From positions 57,179,296-57,243,295 of the forward strand of contig NC_080164.1 in NCBI RefSeq assembly GCF_950295315.1: a stretch of DNA of 64,000 nt. The letters run 5' to 3'. The position numbers and the translations under genes are program-made. The notes below the pieces were generated by a model that was given only the letters and a program-made list of their open reading frames with translations, had not been told where the DNA came from and made no database searches. This document shows positions 45,104 to 57,359 of the stretch, in pieces; the first letter of the stretch is position 1; the number at the start of each line of letters is the position of its first letter. The stretch is from Erinaceus europaeus. Lineage: Eukaryota; Chordata; Mammalia; Eulipotyphla; Erinaceidae.

Positions 45104-46910
45104 CATTGTTCTTTTTTAATTATTATTTATAAAAAGGAAACACTAACAAAAACTTTAGGATAAAAGAGGTACAACTCCACACAGTTCCCACCACCAGAAG
45201 TCTGTATCCCATTCCCTCTCCTGATAGCTTTCCTATTCTTTATCCTTCTGGGAGCATGGACCCAGGGTCATTATGGTGTGCAGAAGGTTGAAAGTCTGGC
45301 TTCTGTAATTGCTTCCCCACTGAACATGGGCATTGACAGGTCAGTCCATACGCCCAGCCTATCTCTCTCTCTTTCCCTAGTGGGGCGGGGATCTGGGGAA
45401 GCAGGGCTCTGGAACACATTAGTGGGATTGTCTGTCCAGGGAAATCCAGTTGGCATCATCTTAGCATCTGGAACCTGGTGGCTGCAAAAGAGTTAACATA
45501 TAAAGCCAATAATTTGTTGACTAATCATGAACTAAAGGCTGGACTAGTTCAGATGATGAGTTAGGGGTCTCCATTTTGTAGATAGTAAGTAGGCCTATTT
45601 TAGTTATATTCCAAAGGGCTCATGACTATACCAGTTTTTTTTTTTTTTCTGAGTCAGACATCTGATATGTAGATGGATTCAAGTTATTGTCTGGGGAGAT
45701 GATGTCATGGCTGGAAAAAGGACCAGAAAGCTGGATCTAGGAAAAGAGTAGCTCCCAAATATGGGAATGATGTATAAGTATTCTAGACTGTAAACCCCAT
45801 CGATTTGATCTGATTTGGGGCCCATATTCAGCTTAGGAGCCTATGTAACGTCTGCATCATTGTAGATCCAAGCTTACATTCTGTGGTCATCAGTAGGAAT
45901 GTTCCAAGCTGCCTTAGTTTCAGGACCCATCTTCCTCAGGTGGAACATAGATTATGTTGTCCAGCCTCCCTTTGGAGGATGGAACATTCTCTGCCATTGT
46001 TGATTCACATTGAGAGCAAAGTCCTATGGGGGCCCACAAAGTGATCTATTGTGTTGTTCCAGATAGAGATGACCAGTAACAATGGGGAGAGGGATTTATT
46101 CAAGGTCTAGACCCATAATGTCTGTTTGGGAATCTCAGGACTCCCCGACTAGGGCCTCAGCTGATAGGTGGCTTGATAGTGACTAAAAAGAGTCATTGTT
46201 AAAGTATGCCAGTCTCTTGCCCTTATTCAGCATTTTCAGTTCTTGCTTTGATAAGGTTAGCTTTGGAGTGACTGAGGAAAGTATAATAGGAAGTAGGTGA
46301 GGATGGTATTTAAGTCTAAGTAGACACTATATCATTAGCAACTTTATGGTCTTTTTAGGTCTTTCTACTTGCATGCTGCATATTTTAACTCACCACAGAC
46401 TATTGTGTACTTTTGCTTTCAGGTATATATTTTGCCCTAATTTATGGATACATGTGAACATATGCCCTATCTCATAGGACCTGGTCTATATCTAGGTTTT
46501 GGGACTTTGTTAGGAAGTGTGCTACTTGAAATGGAAATAGAGAATCCTATGAAAGGAAAGATCTCACCTGAGTAATGAGGCTGAAGGGTTAATATTCCAT
46601 GTCTGAAGTCTCTGGATACAGTCTTAAGTGAAGCATGCTGAGGTGGTACTCGTTGTGTTGATTAGGTTGGGATCAGTAGATGCAATATCATTTGGTATGA
46701 ATTGAGAGAAGCATGCAGGAAAGTGAGCCCCACTCTAGAGGTTCCAGGACTAGGGGAAATAAAGGCTCTATAGAGGAAGCAGGAGTTTCCTGCTGTCTTA
46801 GGGTTTAAGAAGGCAATAATTATTGCTGTAATCAAATTATTTGGCAATTGGGTTAATTTTGAAAATACCTTTGTTAGGATTTGCTGTATCATATACAACA
46901 TCACCATAAT
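45104..46910 (-). mobile_element. Older L1 3' UTR of the long type
   Basis: On the minus strand it matches the 3' UTR of the young copies at both ends (45104-45566 and 46403-46895). Between these it carries an ~830-bp block (45567-46402) absent from L1-A to D and from the fragment at 27171-28196. Part of that block recurs at 48260-48435, so it belongs to L1 and is not a chance insertion. Confidence 0.85.
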
Positions 46911-47244
46911 TTATGTCATTTGACTTTATTTGTATATTATTTGTATATCTTATAGAGTAAGGCCACTGTTTGCTTCTGTTCTCCCTGGTTTAAGCTTTTA
47001 AGAGTCAACAGTTTTACCTAGGACCTCATCCATATGAGAAATGTACTGTACCTATTAAGTCACTTCCCTATTCACATCAATTTTTGTTTTATGTTTTTCA
47101 AAGCATCTCTATTGACTATACTATGATTATTTTTTAAAAATATATTTGAAAACTGTATGTAAATATAAATTTTGTCTATTATATTCTCCGTAGTTATTGA
47201 TTGGTTCTGATGTTCTCAGCTATCTTATTTAATATTTTATTTTT

Positions 47245-47522
47245 TCTTTTTAAAATATTTATTTATTCCCTTTTGTTGCCTTTGTTGTTTTTTATTGTTG
47301 TAGTTATTATTGTTGTCATCATGTTGGATAGAATAGAGAGAAATGGAGAGAGAAGGGGAAGACAGAGAGGGGGAGAGAAAGATAGAAACCTACAGACCTG
47401 CTTCTCCGCCTGTGAAGTGACTCCCCTGCAGGTGGGGAGCTGGGGGCTCGAACCAGGATCCTTATGTCGGTCCTTGAGCTTTGTGCAACCTGCGCTTAGC
47501 CTGCTACGCTACCGCCCGACTC
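47245..47522 (-). mobile_element. SINE-I, full length
   Basis: The minus strand starts GGAGTCGGGCGGTAGCGTAG, has a B-box GGTTCGAGCCCCC, GTCTGTAGGTTTCTATCTTT and AACAAAGGCAACAAAAGGGA, and an AATAAATAAAT tail. No clean TSD found. Confidence 0.92.
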
Positions 47523-47587
47523 CCTACTCTAATTTTTCATGACCATTCTGCCATCTCTTTTCATGCTTCTATTTTTAAAAAGAATTC

Positions 47588-47700
47588 TGTCTTGGGTTGT
47601 GGAGTTGGCTCATTGTTAGCGTGCACAACCTGCATTATGAGTCTGAGAGATAGATCCTTAGCATCAAATAAAAATAAAAGGAATAAAACAAATAAAGCAC
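47588..47700 (+). mobile_element. Possible old tRNA-derived SINE fragment
   Basis: GGAGTTGGCTCATTGTTAGC, GTGCACAACCTGCATTATGA and an AATAAAAATAAAAGGAATAA tail suggest a SINE, but the B-box is not clear. Confidence 0.3.
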
Positions 47701-47794
47701 TATATATAGTGGAATGGTAATCTGACTCTTTCTTACACATATAGAAAATAGTATTTTAAGACTATCCTGCATGTATTTCTTTTATTTCTTTTTT

Positions 47795-48750
47795 TATTTT
47801 TTCATTTTTATTTATAAAAAGGAAACATTGACTAAACCATAGGATAAGAGGGGCACAATTCCACACAGTTCCCACCACCAGAATTCCATATCCCATCCCC
47901 TCCCCTGATAGCTTTCCTATTCTTTAACCCTCTGGGAGTATGGACCCAGGGTCATTATGGGGTACATAAGGTGGTGGCTCTGGCTTCTGTAATTGTTTCC
48001 CCACTGAACATGAGCATTGACAGGTTGATCCATACTCCCAGTCTGTCTCTCTCTTTCCTTAGTGGAGTGGGGTTCTGGGAAAGTGGGGCTCCAGGACAGA
48101 TTGATGGGGTCATCTGTCCAGGGAAGTCCAGTTGGCATCATCTTAGCATCTGGAACCTGCTGACTGTAAAAGGAGTTAACATATAAAGCCAAACAAATTG
48201 TTGACTAATCATGAACTTAAAGGCTGAAATATTGCAGATGAAGATTTGGGGATCTCCATTTTGGAAATAGCTAGTATTTATCTATTTTAGGTATATTCCA
48301 AGAGTACTAGTTTTTTCCTGAGCCTGATGTCTGATACGCAGATGGACTCAAGTTATCGTCTGAGGAGATGATGTCATGACTGGAAAAAAGACTAGAAAGC
48401 TGGGTCAGGGAAAAGAGTAATTCCCAAATATGGGATCTGTCTCCACATAATAATTCAACCACACCTAGATCCTCCTCTACCATCATGTTCCAGGACCTGA
48501 ATACCCTCCCCCTACCCCAGCGTCTTTTATTTTGATGCAGTACACCAACTCCAGTCCAAATTCTGCTTTTTGTTTTCCTTTCTGTTCTTATTTTTCAGCT
48601 TCTGTCTATGAGTGAGATTATCCTGTATTCATCCTTTTTGTTTCTGACTTATCTCACATAATATGATTCCTTAAAGCTCAATCTGAGTTGAAGAATGTGG
48701 CTTCACCATTTTAAATGGCTGAGTAGTATTCCATTGTATACAGTCATATG
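47795..48750 (-). mobile_element. Older L1: 3' UTR and the end of ORF2
   Basis: The right part (about 48590-48748) on the minus strand is the ORF2 C-terminus (the AATGGAATACTACTCAGCCA region and AGTGAGATAAGTCAGAAAC-like sequence). It continues through an ancient 3' UTR block (GGTCCTGGAACATGATGGTA-like), jumps at about 48435 into the long-type block, and then reaches the standard L1 3' end. The frame 48192-47917 matches the recurrent 3' UTR ORF. Confidence 0.85.
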
Positions 48751-49534
48751 GTTAATCAGTGCCAGACTCTACTGCAATAAGTGAATTTCTGCAAAGTAGG
48801 ATTCTTTATTTATAGTTTGAATATTTTTATAGTTAGAGCATAAAACCTGTTTATGACCTAAATACACTTTTTAACATTATTAGAGCATTCTAGACATGAC
48901 ATAACATCCTTTTAGTTTTGCTTCCTTGTTGAAAGAAATATTATCCTTTGTATGGATGTTCATCTTTATGGATAGAAGGAATGGTAAACTCATTCAAGTC
49001 ATCATGCAGGCAACCACATGATTTTCTTGCCATCTTTGATCATATCCTAGAGTTTCACCTTCTCCTGGATGGTACACATCTTCCTCCGGCATTTAGTTTA
49101 ATAGTCATAAAGCTTACAAGCAGCAGCACATTTAGGAGACATTGTGGGGCTTAGATAAAGGGTTTCAGAAATCTCAGACACTTACAAAAGCAAAGATAGT
49201 TTCAACACATAGAGATGTAGAAGTGTAGATGAGAGAAACACACTCTGATTGGCTTGGTTTCACCACACCTGATTTCAAACACACACAAGAACTGGTCGAG
49301 CAGCTGTATCTTATGCTGAAGGACTTGTGGGGGGAGGTTGCTCAAATCCATAGGCCTACAGTCCATATGTACAGTAATTTTTAATTGTAATTGTAATTGT
49401 TACAAGGGTGTATAATTGACAAAGACAACCAAGCGCACACTATCATTTTCACTGTCTTGATCAACTTTAATGAATATACTTGAAAAACTGGGATAGAGTG
49501 AAGCCGTGAAAGTTGAAGCACAAAGTGGTGATGG
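48751..49534. other. No recognised gene
   Basis: Unique DNA with short frames only; nothing recognised. Confidence 0.5.
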
Positions 49535-50086
49535 ATGACTGTATATATACCACAAATCTCTCAGCCATTCATTGGCTGTTGGAAACTTGGGCTGCTTCCA
49601 GATTTTGGGTATTACAAATTGTATCGCTATATAAACATAGGTATACACAAGTCTTTTTGGATGGGTATGTTTGGTTCTGTAGGATATATCCCCAGGAGAG
49701 GAATTACGTGATCACAGGGTAGGTCCAATTCCAGCCTTCTCAGAGTTCTCCAGACTGCTCTGGAGTTGGACCATTTTACATTCCCACCTACAGTGCAGAA
49801 GGGTTCCTTTGTCCCCACAACCTCTCCAGCATTTATTACTGCTACCTTTTCTGATGTATAACATTCTTATAGGAGCTAAGTGATACTCATTGTTGTCTTT
49901 ATTTGCATTTCTCTGAAAATCAATGACTTGGAACTATTTTTTTAATGTTTGTTGGCCTTTTGAATCTCTTCTTTGGTGAATATTCTGTTCATATCTCTCT
50001 CCATTTTGGGGGTCATTTGTTTTTCTGTTGCTGTTGTTTGGCAAGATCTCTCTCTCTCTATCTCTCTGTCTGTCTCTATATATGTG

Positions 50087-50127
<41 letters not shown>

Positions 50128-50455
50128 CCATCTTTTGTCTGATGTATGGTATGTAAAGATCTTCTCCCACTATGTGGGAGTGGTCTTTGTTTGGCTAGTG
50201 GTTTCTTTTGCTGTGCAGAAACTTTTTAATTTAATTGTAGTCCATTGGTTTATTTTTGTTTTAGTCTTCTTTGTAATTTGATTTGTATCATTGAAGATGC
50301 CTATAAAATTTAGATGGGAAAGAGTTCCACCAATATTTTCTTCTAATCATTTGTTTCTGGTCTAACATACAACTCTTTGATCCATTTGAAATCTGCATAT
50401 ATTTCTTTGACTGTATTTTTGTATGTTTCCTAGCTTCAGTCTCTATTACTTTGAA
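49535..50455 (-). mobile_element. Old L1 ORF2 C-terminal fragment with a microsatellite
   Basis: Minus-strand translations show the ORF2 C-terminus (GTKEPFCTVGGNVKWSN..., RAVWRTLRRLELDLPCDHVIP, LLGIYP), diverged. A (TC)n/(TG)n microsatellite (about 50046-50128) interrupts it. No reverse-transcriptase core is present. Confidence 0.85.
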
Positions 50456-50537
50456 TTAAATGCATTTTCTGTACTTTTAGTGGTCACTTTTAAGTTTGAC
50501 AGATGTTATTCACTCAATAACTTTAAAAATTATCTGG

Positions 50538-50805
50538 CAAGGCCAGGGCAGAGGTGCATAAACTAGAGTTCACATGTTACCATGTTCCAGGACTTGGGTT
50601 CAAACTCACAGTCACCAACTGCAGGAGAGAAGCTTCACCAGTGACAGAGACCTGCTGCAGATATTTTACAGACTGTCTCTCTCCTGCATCCCCTCATCCC
50701 CATTTCTGTCTGTCTGTATAGGAAAAAGAAAAGAAATGGCCACTAGAAGCAGTGGAACTATTGTGCAGGAACTCAACCACAGCAATAACTCTAGAGGCAA
50801 AAGGT
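50538..50805 (+). mobile_element. SINE-II with the extra 3' module, old
   Basis: A head like GGCCAGGGCAGAGGTGCATA, a decayed B-box TGGGTTCAAACTC, CAACTGCAGGAGAGAAGCTT and GACCTGCTGCAGAT, then the extra module at 50738-50805 (AGCAATAACTCTAGAGGCAA). Confidence 0.7.
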
Positions 50806-51038
50806 TGATTATAATTTTTTCCACTCTGACTTTATAGAATTCTAATCGTTCTTTTTTATTTTATAATCAGGAAATATTTCTTTATTTAAATTTTTTTTCT
50901 CAGTATGCTTTGTACCTTAATTTTTATGAATACTCTTCACTGTTTGTACTATTTATATCTCTATGCTCATGATTTTCCTGAAACTGATATACATTGACTT
51001 TCTCTATAATAGTCTTACTGGGTATAGAACTATAGCTT

Positions 51039-51383
51039 GGGGAGTCGGTTGGTAGCATAGCAGTCGGTAGCAAAGCACAAGGGCCAGCATAAGGATCCCG
51101 GTTGGAGCCCCTGGCTCCCCACCTACAGGAGGTTGTTTCGCAAGCAGTGAAGCAGGTCTGCAGGTGTCTATCTTTCTCTCCTCCTCTCTGTCTTCCCCTC
51201 CTCTCTCCATTTCTCTCTGTCCTACCCAACAACAACAACAACATCTATGACAACAATAACAACTACAACAAGCACAACAACAAGGGCAACAAAATGGGAA
51301 AAATAGCCTCCAGGAGCAATGGATTTGTAGTGCAGGCACAGAGCCCCAGCAATAACCCTGGAGGCAAAAAACAAACAAACAAA
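51039..51383 (+). mobile_element. SINE-I with the extra 3' module, with TSD
   Basis: The head is GGGGAGTCGGTTGGTAGCAT, then CTGCAGGTGTCTATCTTTCT and CAACAAGGGCAACAAAATGG, then the extra module 51307-51370 ending AGCAATAACCCTGGAGGCAA and an A-rich tail. Flanks GAACTATAGCTT (51027-51038) and AAACTATAGTTT (51384-51395) are a near-match TSD. Confidence 0.9.
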
Positions 51384-51926
51384 AAACTATAGTTTGCCAT
51401 TTTTCCCTCTCAGCATTTTTGAGTTTCTGTTCCATTCTTTCTTCCTAACCCTTTCCAGCTTTTTCAATATGGAAAATTTTCAGTATTCTTCCTAAGAGGT
51501 GGTGGGATCTATGACTTCCATATTGGTCATAGTAATTCTTTGATTAATTGACTACGATGAAAGTGATATATTGTCAACCTGTGTGCCCACATGTTAAACT
51601 GTTAATAGCTTTCATAGCTTTACTTTTGGAATTTTCATTCTCAGGGAACGAGAATTCCCCTCTGAAAATTTTAATTACCATGACACGGTCATACTATGAG
51701 GAAGTTAATGCCAGTCTTATGGGAAGATTGCATAGAATTAATCATCTCAGGCTAGATGGGAAACATAGGTATGAAAAAGTCATCTTGGACATTTAATCCA
51801 TTGCCAGTGTGAAGTAGAGAAGATTTTTATATCATAGACATATGAGTTTATTCTCACAGGCCCTGTCTTCAATTATTCAGGCCCTCAAATGAGCCCGAAG
51901 ACATTGTGGAATAGAAAATAGTTGTC

Positions 51927-52136
51927 AGGGGCCAGGCAGTTGCACACCTGGTTAAACATTCACATTATAGTGCGCAAGGACCCAGGTTCAAGCCCTTAGT
52001 CCCCACCTGCAAGAAGAAAGCTTCACAAGTGCTTAAGCAGGGCTGCAGATTTCTCTCTGTCTCTCTTCCTCTCTATCACCCCTCAATTTCTCTCTGTTTC
52101 TATCCAATAATAAATTAATAAATATATATATTTTTA
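51927..52136 (+). mobile_element. SINE-II, with TSD
   Basis: The head is AGGGGCCAGGCAGTTGCACA, with B-box-like AGGTTCAAGCCC, GTCCCCACCTGCAAGAAGAA and GGGCTGCAGATTTCTCTCTG, and a CCAATAATAAATTAATAAAT tail. TSD: AAAATAGTTGTC (51915-51926) and AAAAGTAGTTGCC (52137-52149). Confidence 0.9.
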
Positions 52137-52422
52137 AAAAGTAGTTGCCCATACTTTGCTCAAATTATGACCCATACAGTTATTAATACTACAGGGTGGT
52201 TGATACTTTAGATGACTCAATTTGAGGTGATTTGGTAGAAATTAATAGCTATCTGTAATAATAACACTTTTCCTGTATAATTACCCTTAGGTTATTATAA
52301 TTCTTAGGTGTCTATAAACGTTAAAAACGAAATATATGTGTTATATACTTTATTCACTAGTTTAAACCATAAATGTATTTAATAAGTATTTGGTGAATGA
52401 AAAAAAAAATTAAAGGTTTACT

Positions 52423-52682
52423 TTTTTTTTTGCCTCCAGGGTTATTGATGGGGCTTGGTGCCTGCACTCTGAATCCACTGCTTCTGGAGGTCATTTTTTT
52501 TCCATTTTGTTGACCTTGTTGTTATTGTTATTGTTGTTGGATAGGACAGAGAGAAACTGCCTGTAAAGCAACCCCCCTGCAGAGTTGGGGAGCCAGGGGC
52601 TTGAATGGGAATCCTTGTGCAGGTTCTTATGCTTTGTGCCATGTACATTTAACCTACTGCACTACTGCCCGTCCCCCGCCCC
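52423..52682 (-). mobile_element. SINE-I with the extra 3' module, with TSD
   Basis: On the minus strand: a C/G-run, then GGGCAGTAGTGCAGTAGGTT, GGGAGGCTCCC-type body remnants and AACAACAAGGTCAACAAAAT, then the extra module (52431-52500) and a short A-run. The pyrimidine region is shortened. TSD: AAAGGTTTACT (52412-52422) and AAAGGCTTACT (52683-52693). Confidence 0.85.
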
Positions 52683-52693
52683 AAAGGCTTACT

Positions 52694-53656
52694 CTTCTCA
52701 TGATGCTATACTACATACAGTTTTGTTATAAATTCTTTATAAATTTTTAGTATTTTGTTTTTATTATTTGGACATATTTAATCCACTAAATAATACATGT
52801 AAAATTTCTATTATTCTATTTAATTTATAGATTCAAAATATGTTTCTTTTTAATTCTTTGTTCTGATGGTTGCCTTATGTAAAAATACCTCATGACTAAA
52901 ATTAATGAATGGAAGAAATAAATAAAAATCAGGGTTAAATAGATAGTATACACACTGAAAAGTTTAGTGTTTCAATTAAAAAAAAAACCAAAAAACTTAA
53001 TCACTCTTACTTAAAATCTGGGAAGCATCAGAATATTCCCCCAAATGAGCCTTTGCTCCTCTGTGTATGATGTGATGATGTGGCTACTTCATGGTTTCCT
53101 GACATCTGTTGCTCCATGTCTTCATGGACAGCTGCTCAAAGTCTGATCTGTTTATTCTCCTTGTCACTTGATTATTTCTGCTTTCTCCCTCCAAAGATAA
53201 ATGGCCTCTTTGTAATGAGAACCTCCAGAAATAGAATTTAGGTTGAAACAGCTATTTTTTTCCAGATCACTATGCCCTAAAAATTACCGCTAATTTATAC
53301 AAATAACATAAATGTAATAATAACATTAAGCTTAAAATATAGAAGAAGGAATTAAAGGAACCAAAAGAGGAAAAAGTAAAAAATGCAATCAATTGATCCT
53401 GGTAAAATATTTAGAAAATGACCCTAAAGACTGTTTTTCTAGGTTTTAGTGGGCCAACATTTGTCCCTAAGCTTCACAGGAAAAGGGAAATAGGTGAGTT
53501 ATATAGTGCAAAGTGTTTGTAATAAGAATGAAAACAATTTCTTAGAAATACAGTTGTTTTTGGTTCCCATAGCATACACTTATATCTCTTGGTTTCCTCT
53601 TAAAGGGCATTTGGGGAATCTGGGAGATACTAGTGTGTGGTTTGGGAACCAAGAAT
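52694..53656. other. No recognised gene
   Basis: AT-rich DNA; nothing recognised. Confidence 0.5.
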
Positions 53657-53670
53657 GAATAACTGTACTT

Positions 53671-53892
53671 ATTTTTTAATATTATTTATTTATTATTGGA
53701 TAGAAACAGAAAGAAATTGAGCGGTGAGTAGGGAAATCAAAAGAAAGGAGACAGAGAGACATTTGAAGCCCTGTTTTACAACTTGTGAAGCTTTTACCCT
53801 GCAGGTGGCGGTGGGAGGTAAGGGCTTGAACCTGGGTCCACATACACTGTAATGTGTGCATTTAACCTGGTGCACCACTGCCTGGCTCCCCT
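53671..53892 (-). mobile_element. SINE-II, with TSD
   Basis: The minus strand starts GGGAGCCAGGCAGTGGTGCA, then AACCTGGGTTCAAGCCC-like sequence in reverse order, and an AATAAATAATATTAAAAAAT tail. TAACTGTACTT occurs at 53660-53670 and 53900-53910, allowing a few flanking bases. Confidence 0.85.
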
Positions 53893-54221
53893 GAACAACT
53901 AACTGTACTTCTAAGCAATATTTTCAGCTGAACGAAACTTTACTTAGACTAAGATGCCATTGAGAAGAAGTTGTAAGAATTAAGAAATTACTTGCATATT
54001 TTCATTTCTAGCTAATAACAACACCAGGCATATAGCACATGCTTATTAAACTTTCTGTAAGTGCATGCACAAAAGTGAAAAGACAAATATATATTTTTAA
54101 ATTATTTTTAACATAAAGCTCTCTGGAGGAGGAATTTTCTTCCAATGGCCTAATCAGTATCTGGCTCTACTTCTCTCACCAACTACATGAGGGTTTTTAC
54201 ATAAAAGAGAATCTTTTCTTT

Positions 54222-54423
54222 TTCAAATGTTTTATTTATTCATGCACTTACTGGATAAAGATAAAGTGAAATTGAAATGCAAGGCATAGGTAGAGAAGGA
54301 GAGACTTGTGAAGTAGCTTCCCCCCACCCCTGGCAGATGGGGACCAGGGATTCGAACCTTGATCTGTATGCATGGTAATATGTATGCTCAACTAAGTGCA
54401 CCACCACACCACTACACGGCCCC
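54222..54423 (-). mobile_element. SINE-II, diverged
   Basis: The minus strand starts GGGGCCGTGTAGTGGTGTGG, has a B-box GGTTCGAATCCCTGG and CCCCATCTGCCAGGGGTGGG, and an AATAAATAAAACATTTG tail. A weak TSD (GAGAATCTTTT against GAGACTCTTGT) flanks it. Confidence 0.75.
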
Positions 54424-55296
54424 TGAGACTCTTGTTTGATGAGAGTACTGGGCATTCCTGATAGTTAAGAGTACTAACTGCATAGGATTGTGAAGATTGG
54501 GGTGGGGGATTATATGTCTTAGAGAAAATGTTTTAGTAGCTTCTGCAGTTATCATTACAGTTCTGAGAACATGAGAGGCAAACAGTAGTAATCACTGCTG
54601 TGATCTTATATTTCCTCTCTATTATATGGAGTAATTATTTCACTTTATGTCTTTGGTTCCTCTAATTTCCTCATCCTGATTTCTTTTTGACTTGATAAAA
54701 TCCTATGTGACTTTTTCCGTCCCATCATCTATTCATTTGGGGGAGCAAATCTTAGTATATGTGCTATTATCAGTTAACACTAAAGCTTAGTTTTCAAGTT
54801 CTAGTTATTTTCTTTTCCAACCTTTATGCCCACTGAACAATAATTATACTGTGACCTGAAAGACACAGTATTATTGTGTGTGGGTTAATGTCAAAGTATA
54901 AAAGGGGGTACATGACAATGAGACTATAGTCTTCCTTGCTGTGTTGCAACTGTCTACCTAAGTTATGTGAGAAAGCCCAAAGCTAAAACCAAGTCACAAA
55001 AATAGGTTGTTTTATCACCACATTGCTCCACCCTTGGAAGCATATTGCTTCAATTAGAACAATGCTACACATTTTATGTTGGTAAAGAATAAAGCAGTCT
55101 TTCCTTTTGCTTTCTTTGGTCAGCATTTTCTTTACTTAGAAAAAATAATCTCTCTGAAATATCAAGAAACAATGCATTATCATTTGGGCTTTACTTTTAC
55201 CCTTGTCAATGATACCAAAATATTGCCAAGGACCAGGCTCTGATGATTGGCATTTTCTATCTTCTCCACTCAGGCAATTTGGTCATTGAAATAGGG
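54424..55296. other. No recognised gene
   Basis: AT-rich DNA; nothing recognised. Confidence 0.5.
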
Positions 55297-55508
55297 ACTA
55301 CAGGGCTGGCAAAATAGTTCTCTTAGATAGTGTGCTGTTTTGCCATGTTCATGATCTAGGTATGAGTTCAACCCCCACCACACTGAAAGAAGCTTCAGTG
55401 TTTTGATCTCTTTCACTTTCTCTACATCTTTGTCTCTATTTGGAAGAGAAAAGGAAGGAAGGAAGAAAGGAAGGGAAGGAGGGAGGAAGGGAGGGAGGAA
55501 GAAAGGAC
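55297..55508 (+). mobile_element. Old SINE-III-like element with a polypurine tail
   Basis: GGGCTGGCAAAATAGTTCTC, GTGTGCTGTTTTGCCATGTT and a B-box-like TGAGTTCAACCCCC precede a pyrimidine-rich part and a (GGAA)n-type purine tract at 55447-55508. Confidence 0.6.
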
Positions 55509-55596
55509 CTCTTTTAACCTCAAACTATGTGTTGTTAAGAAATGACTGACCTTTCTCTTTCAAAGCAGAACACCCGCACAAAAAGAGGAGAGAAAG

Positions 55597-55838
55597 AGGC
55601 TGGGCTGTAGCGCAGTGGGTTAAGCGTACATGGCGCAAAGTGCAAGGACCAGTGTAAGGGTCTTGGTTTGAGCCCCCAGCTCCCCACCTGCAGGAGAGAT
55701 GCCTCACAGGCGGTGAAGCAGATCTGCAAGTGTCTATCTTTCTCTCCCCTTCTCTGTCTTCCCCTCCTCTCTCCATTTCTTTCTGTCCTATCCAACAACA
55801 ATGACATCAGTAATAATAATAACCACAACAATGATTAA
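55597..55838 (+). mobile_element. SINE-I
   Basis: GAGGCTGGGCTGTAGCGCAG (intact A-box), GTTTGAGCCCCCAGCTCCCC, CTGCAAGTGTCTATCTTTCT, then AACAACAATGACATCAGTAA and an A-run. The first bases differ from other SINE-I copies. The TSD is ambiguous (AAAAAGAGGAG / AAAAAAAGGAG). Confidence 0.9.
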
Positions 55839-55849
55839 AAAAAGGAGGG

Positions 55850-56697
55850 GGATAAAAGGGAGCTAGGGAATGTGGACTTTCACCATTGCTCCATTAACTG
55901 TGCTGTGTGACAGATCCAATCAGTTCCAAGTCTACTTGTGGTTGTTAGAAGGAAAACCTTGCAAGGTAATTCTCAAGTGAGAAGACTGCTGGAAAGGGAT
56001 CATAGTGGAACTCAGTATCATGACAGACCCAAAGCACATATGTGACCTTTGCTCAGAAGTATCTGTTAGCATATGACACATCTGGAAAACCTTGAAAGTA
56101 GAATTTGATGCCCTTTTGCCTATTTGCAGGTTCCAGACTATAGAACAGGAATTACTTTCAGAGAAGGATGCAAAGTTTTCTGTTTTGCTTTCAGCAGTAA
56201 TCTGCCATTACTTGTATGTTTGTAATGAGCGAGGGTAGGTTAAAAGGCCAGTGCAGTTGGCGTATCTGTATACTAACTATACAGTTTTAGCCAGGAAACC
56301 TCATATACACCTCTGCACTGAATCAGTGTTCAGTGTATTTTTCTGGTTTGTGGAACAGCAAAATCTATAGCAACAGAAAAGAGTAAGAAATCTGAACTCA
56401 AGTTCTTGCCTGGGAAAATATACTTACAGGAGGGGCGGCTGAGGAAATACAGATTTCCACTAATCAGCATCATATTGATATTTCACAAGCAAAGGGTTAC
56501 CAAAATAGGAGTTTAAACCAATGGCCCTACCACTTTCTAACTGTACAATTTGCTTCCTCAACCTCTGTTCTCATCTGTAATATATATATACCTAACAGTA
56601 TAGTTATACTGAGAGTCCTTGGCATAATTTCCAGTTTCGTTATTATATTGCATCCATTATTGTGGTTACTCACTCTGTTTTCTATCCACAGAGTGTT
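55850..56697. other. No recognised gene
   Basis: Unique-looking DNA; only short frames. Confidence 0.5.
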
Positions 56698-56713
56698 AAA
56701 ATGTTGTTATTAT

Positions 56714-56935
56714 GGGGGCTAGGTGGTGGCGCACCCGATTGAGTGCACATGTTACAGTACGCAATGACCCGGGTTTGAGCTCCCGGTACCCACTTGCAAG
56801 GGGAAAGTTTTACAAGCGGTGAAGCAGAGTTGCAGGTGTCCCTCTGTCTCTTTTCCTTCCTATCCTCCTCCTTCCCTCTCAATTTCTGGCTGTCTCTATC
56901 CAATAAATAAATTAAGCTTAAAATTTTTTAAATAA
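56714..56935 (+). mobile_element. SINE-II, full length, with exact TSD
   Basis: The head is GGGGGCTAGGTGGTGGCGCA, with B-box GGGTTTGAGCTCCC, TACCCACTTGCAAGGGGAAA, GTTGCAGGTGTCCCTCTGTC and a CCAATAAATAAATTAAG tail. The exact 16-bp TSD AAAATGTTGTTATTAT lies at 56698-56713 and 56936-56951. A good reference copy of this family. Confidence 0.95.
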
Positions 56936-56951
56936 AAAATGTTGTTATTAT

Positions 56952-57345
56952 AATTAAGTATCACTTAAGGCTAGCTATTTACAACTGATCAACATAGTTG
57001 TAAAGTAAGAATAGTAATTCAAATCAATCATCATCATCCCCTTCTTTATAAAAAAATTTTCATTTCTTTCAAATAAGTTAGAGAAAGCATGTCTGAATTA
57101 TTCAATGTATAGTGAAGAGTCACAAAGACTAGTAGCTTCATTTGTAGATCTCCTTTAGAATTATTTGTTGTTTTTGATCCTAAGGAGAGTGTTCTGTTCA
57201 CTGTTTTAAGTCACATGAAAATTATGGCAATGTCTCAATAATTAGGGCACATTAAAGCCTATTAAAAATACTGTTATACTGATTTCATAGTCACTTCAGA
57301 ATTACATAGTTATTGTTGATTAAGGTTATAATGGCACTTATAACT
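56952..57345. other. No recognised gene
   Basis: AT-rich DNA up to the tail of L1-D. Confidence 0.5.
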
Positions 57346-57359
57346 ATTTTTTTTAAATT

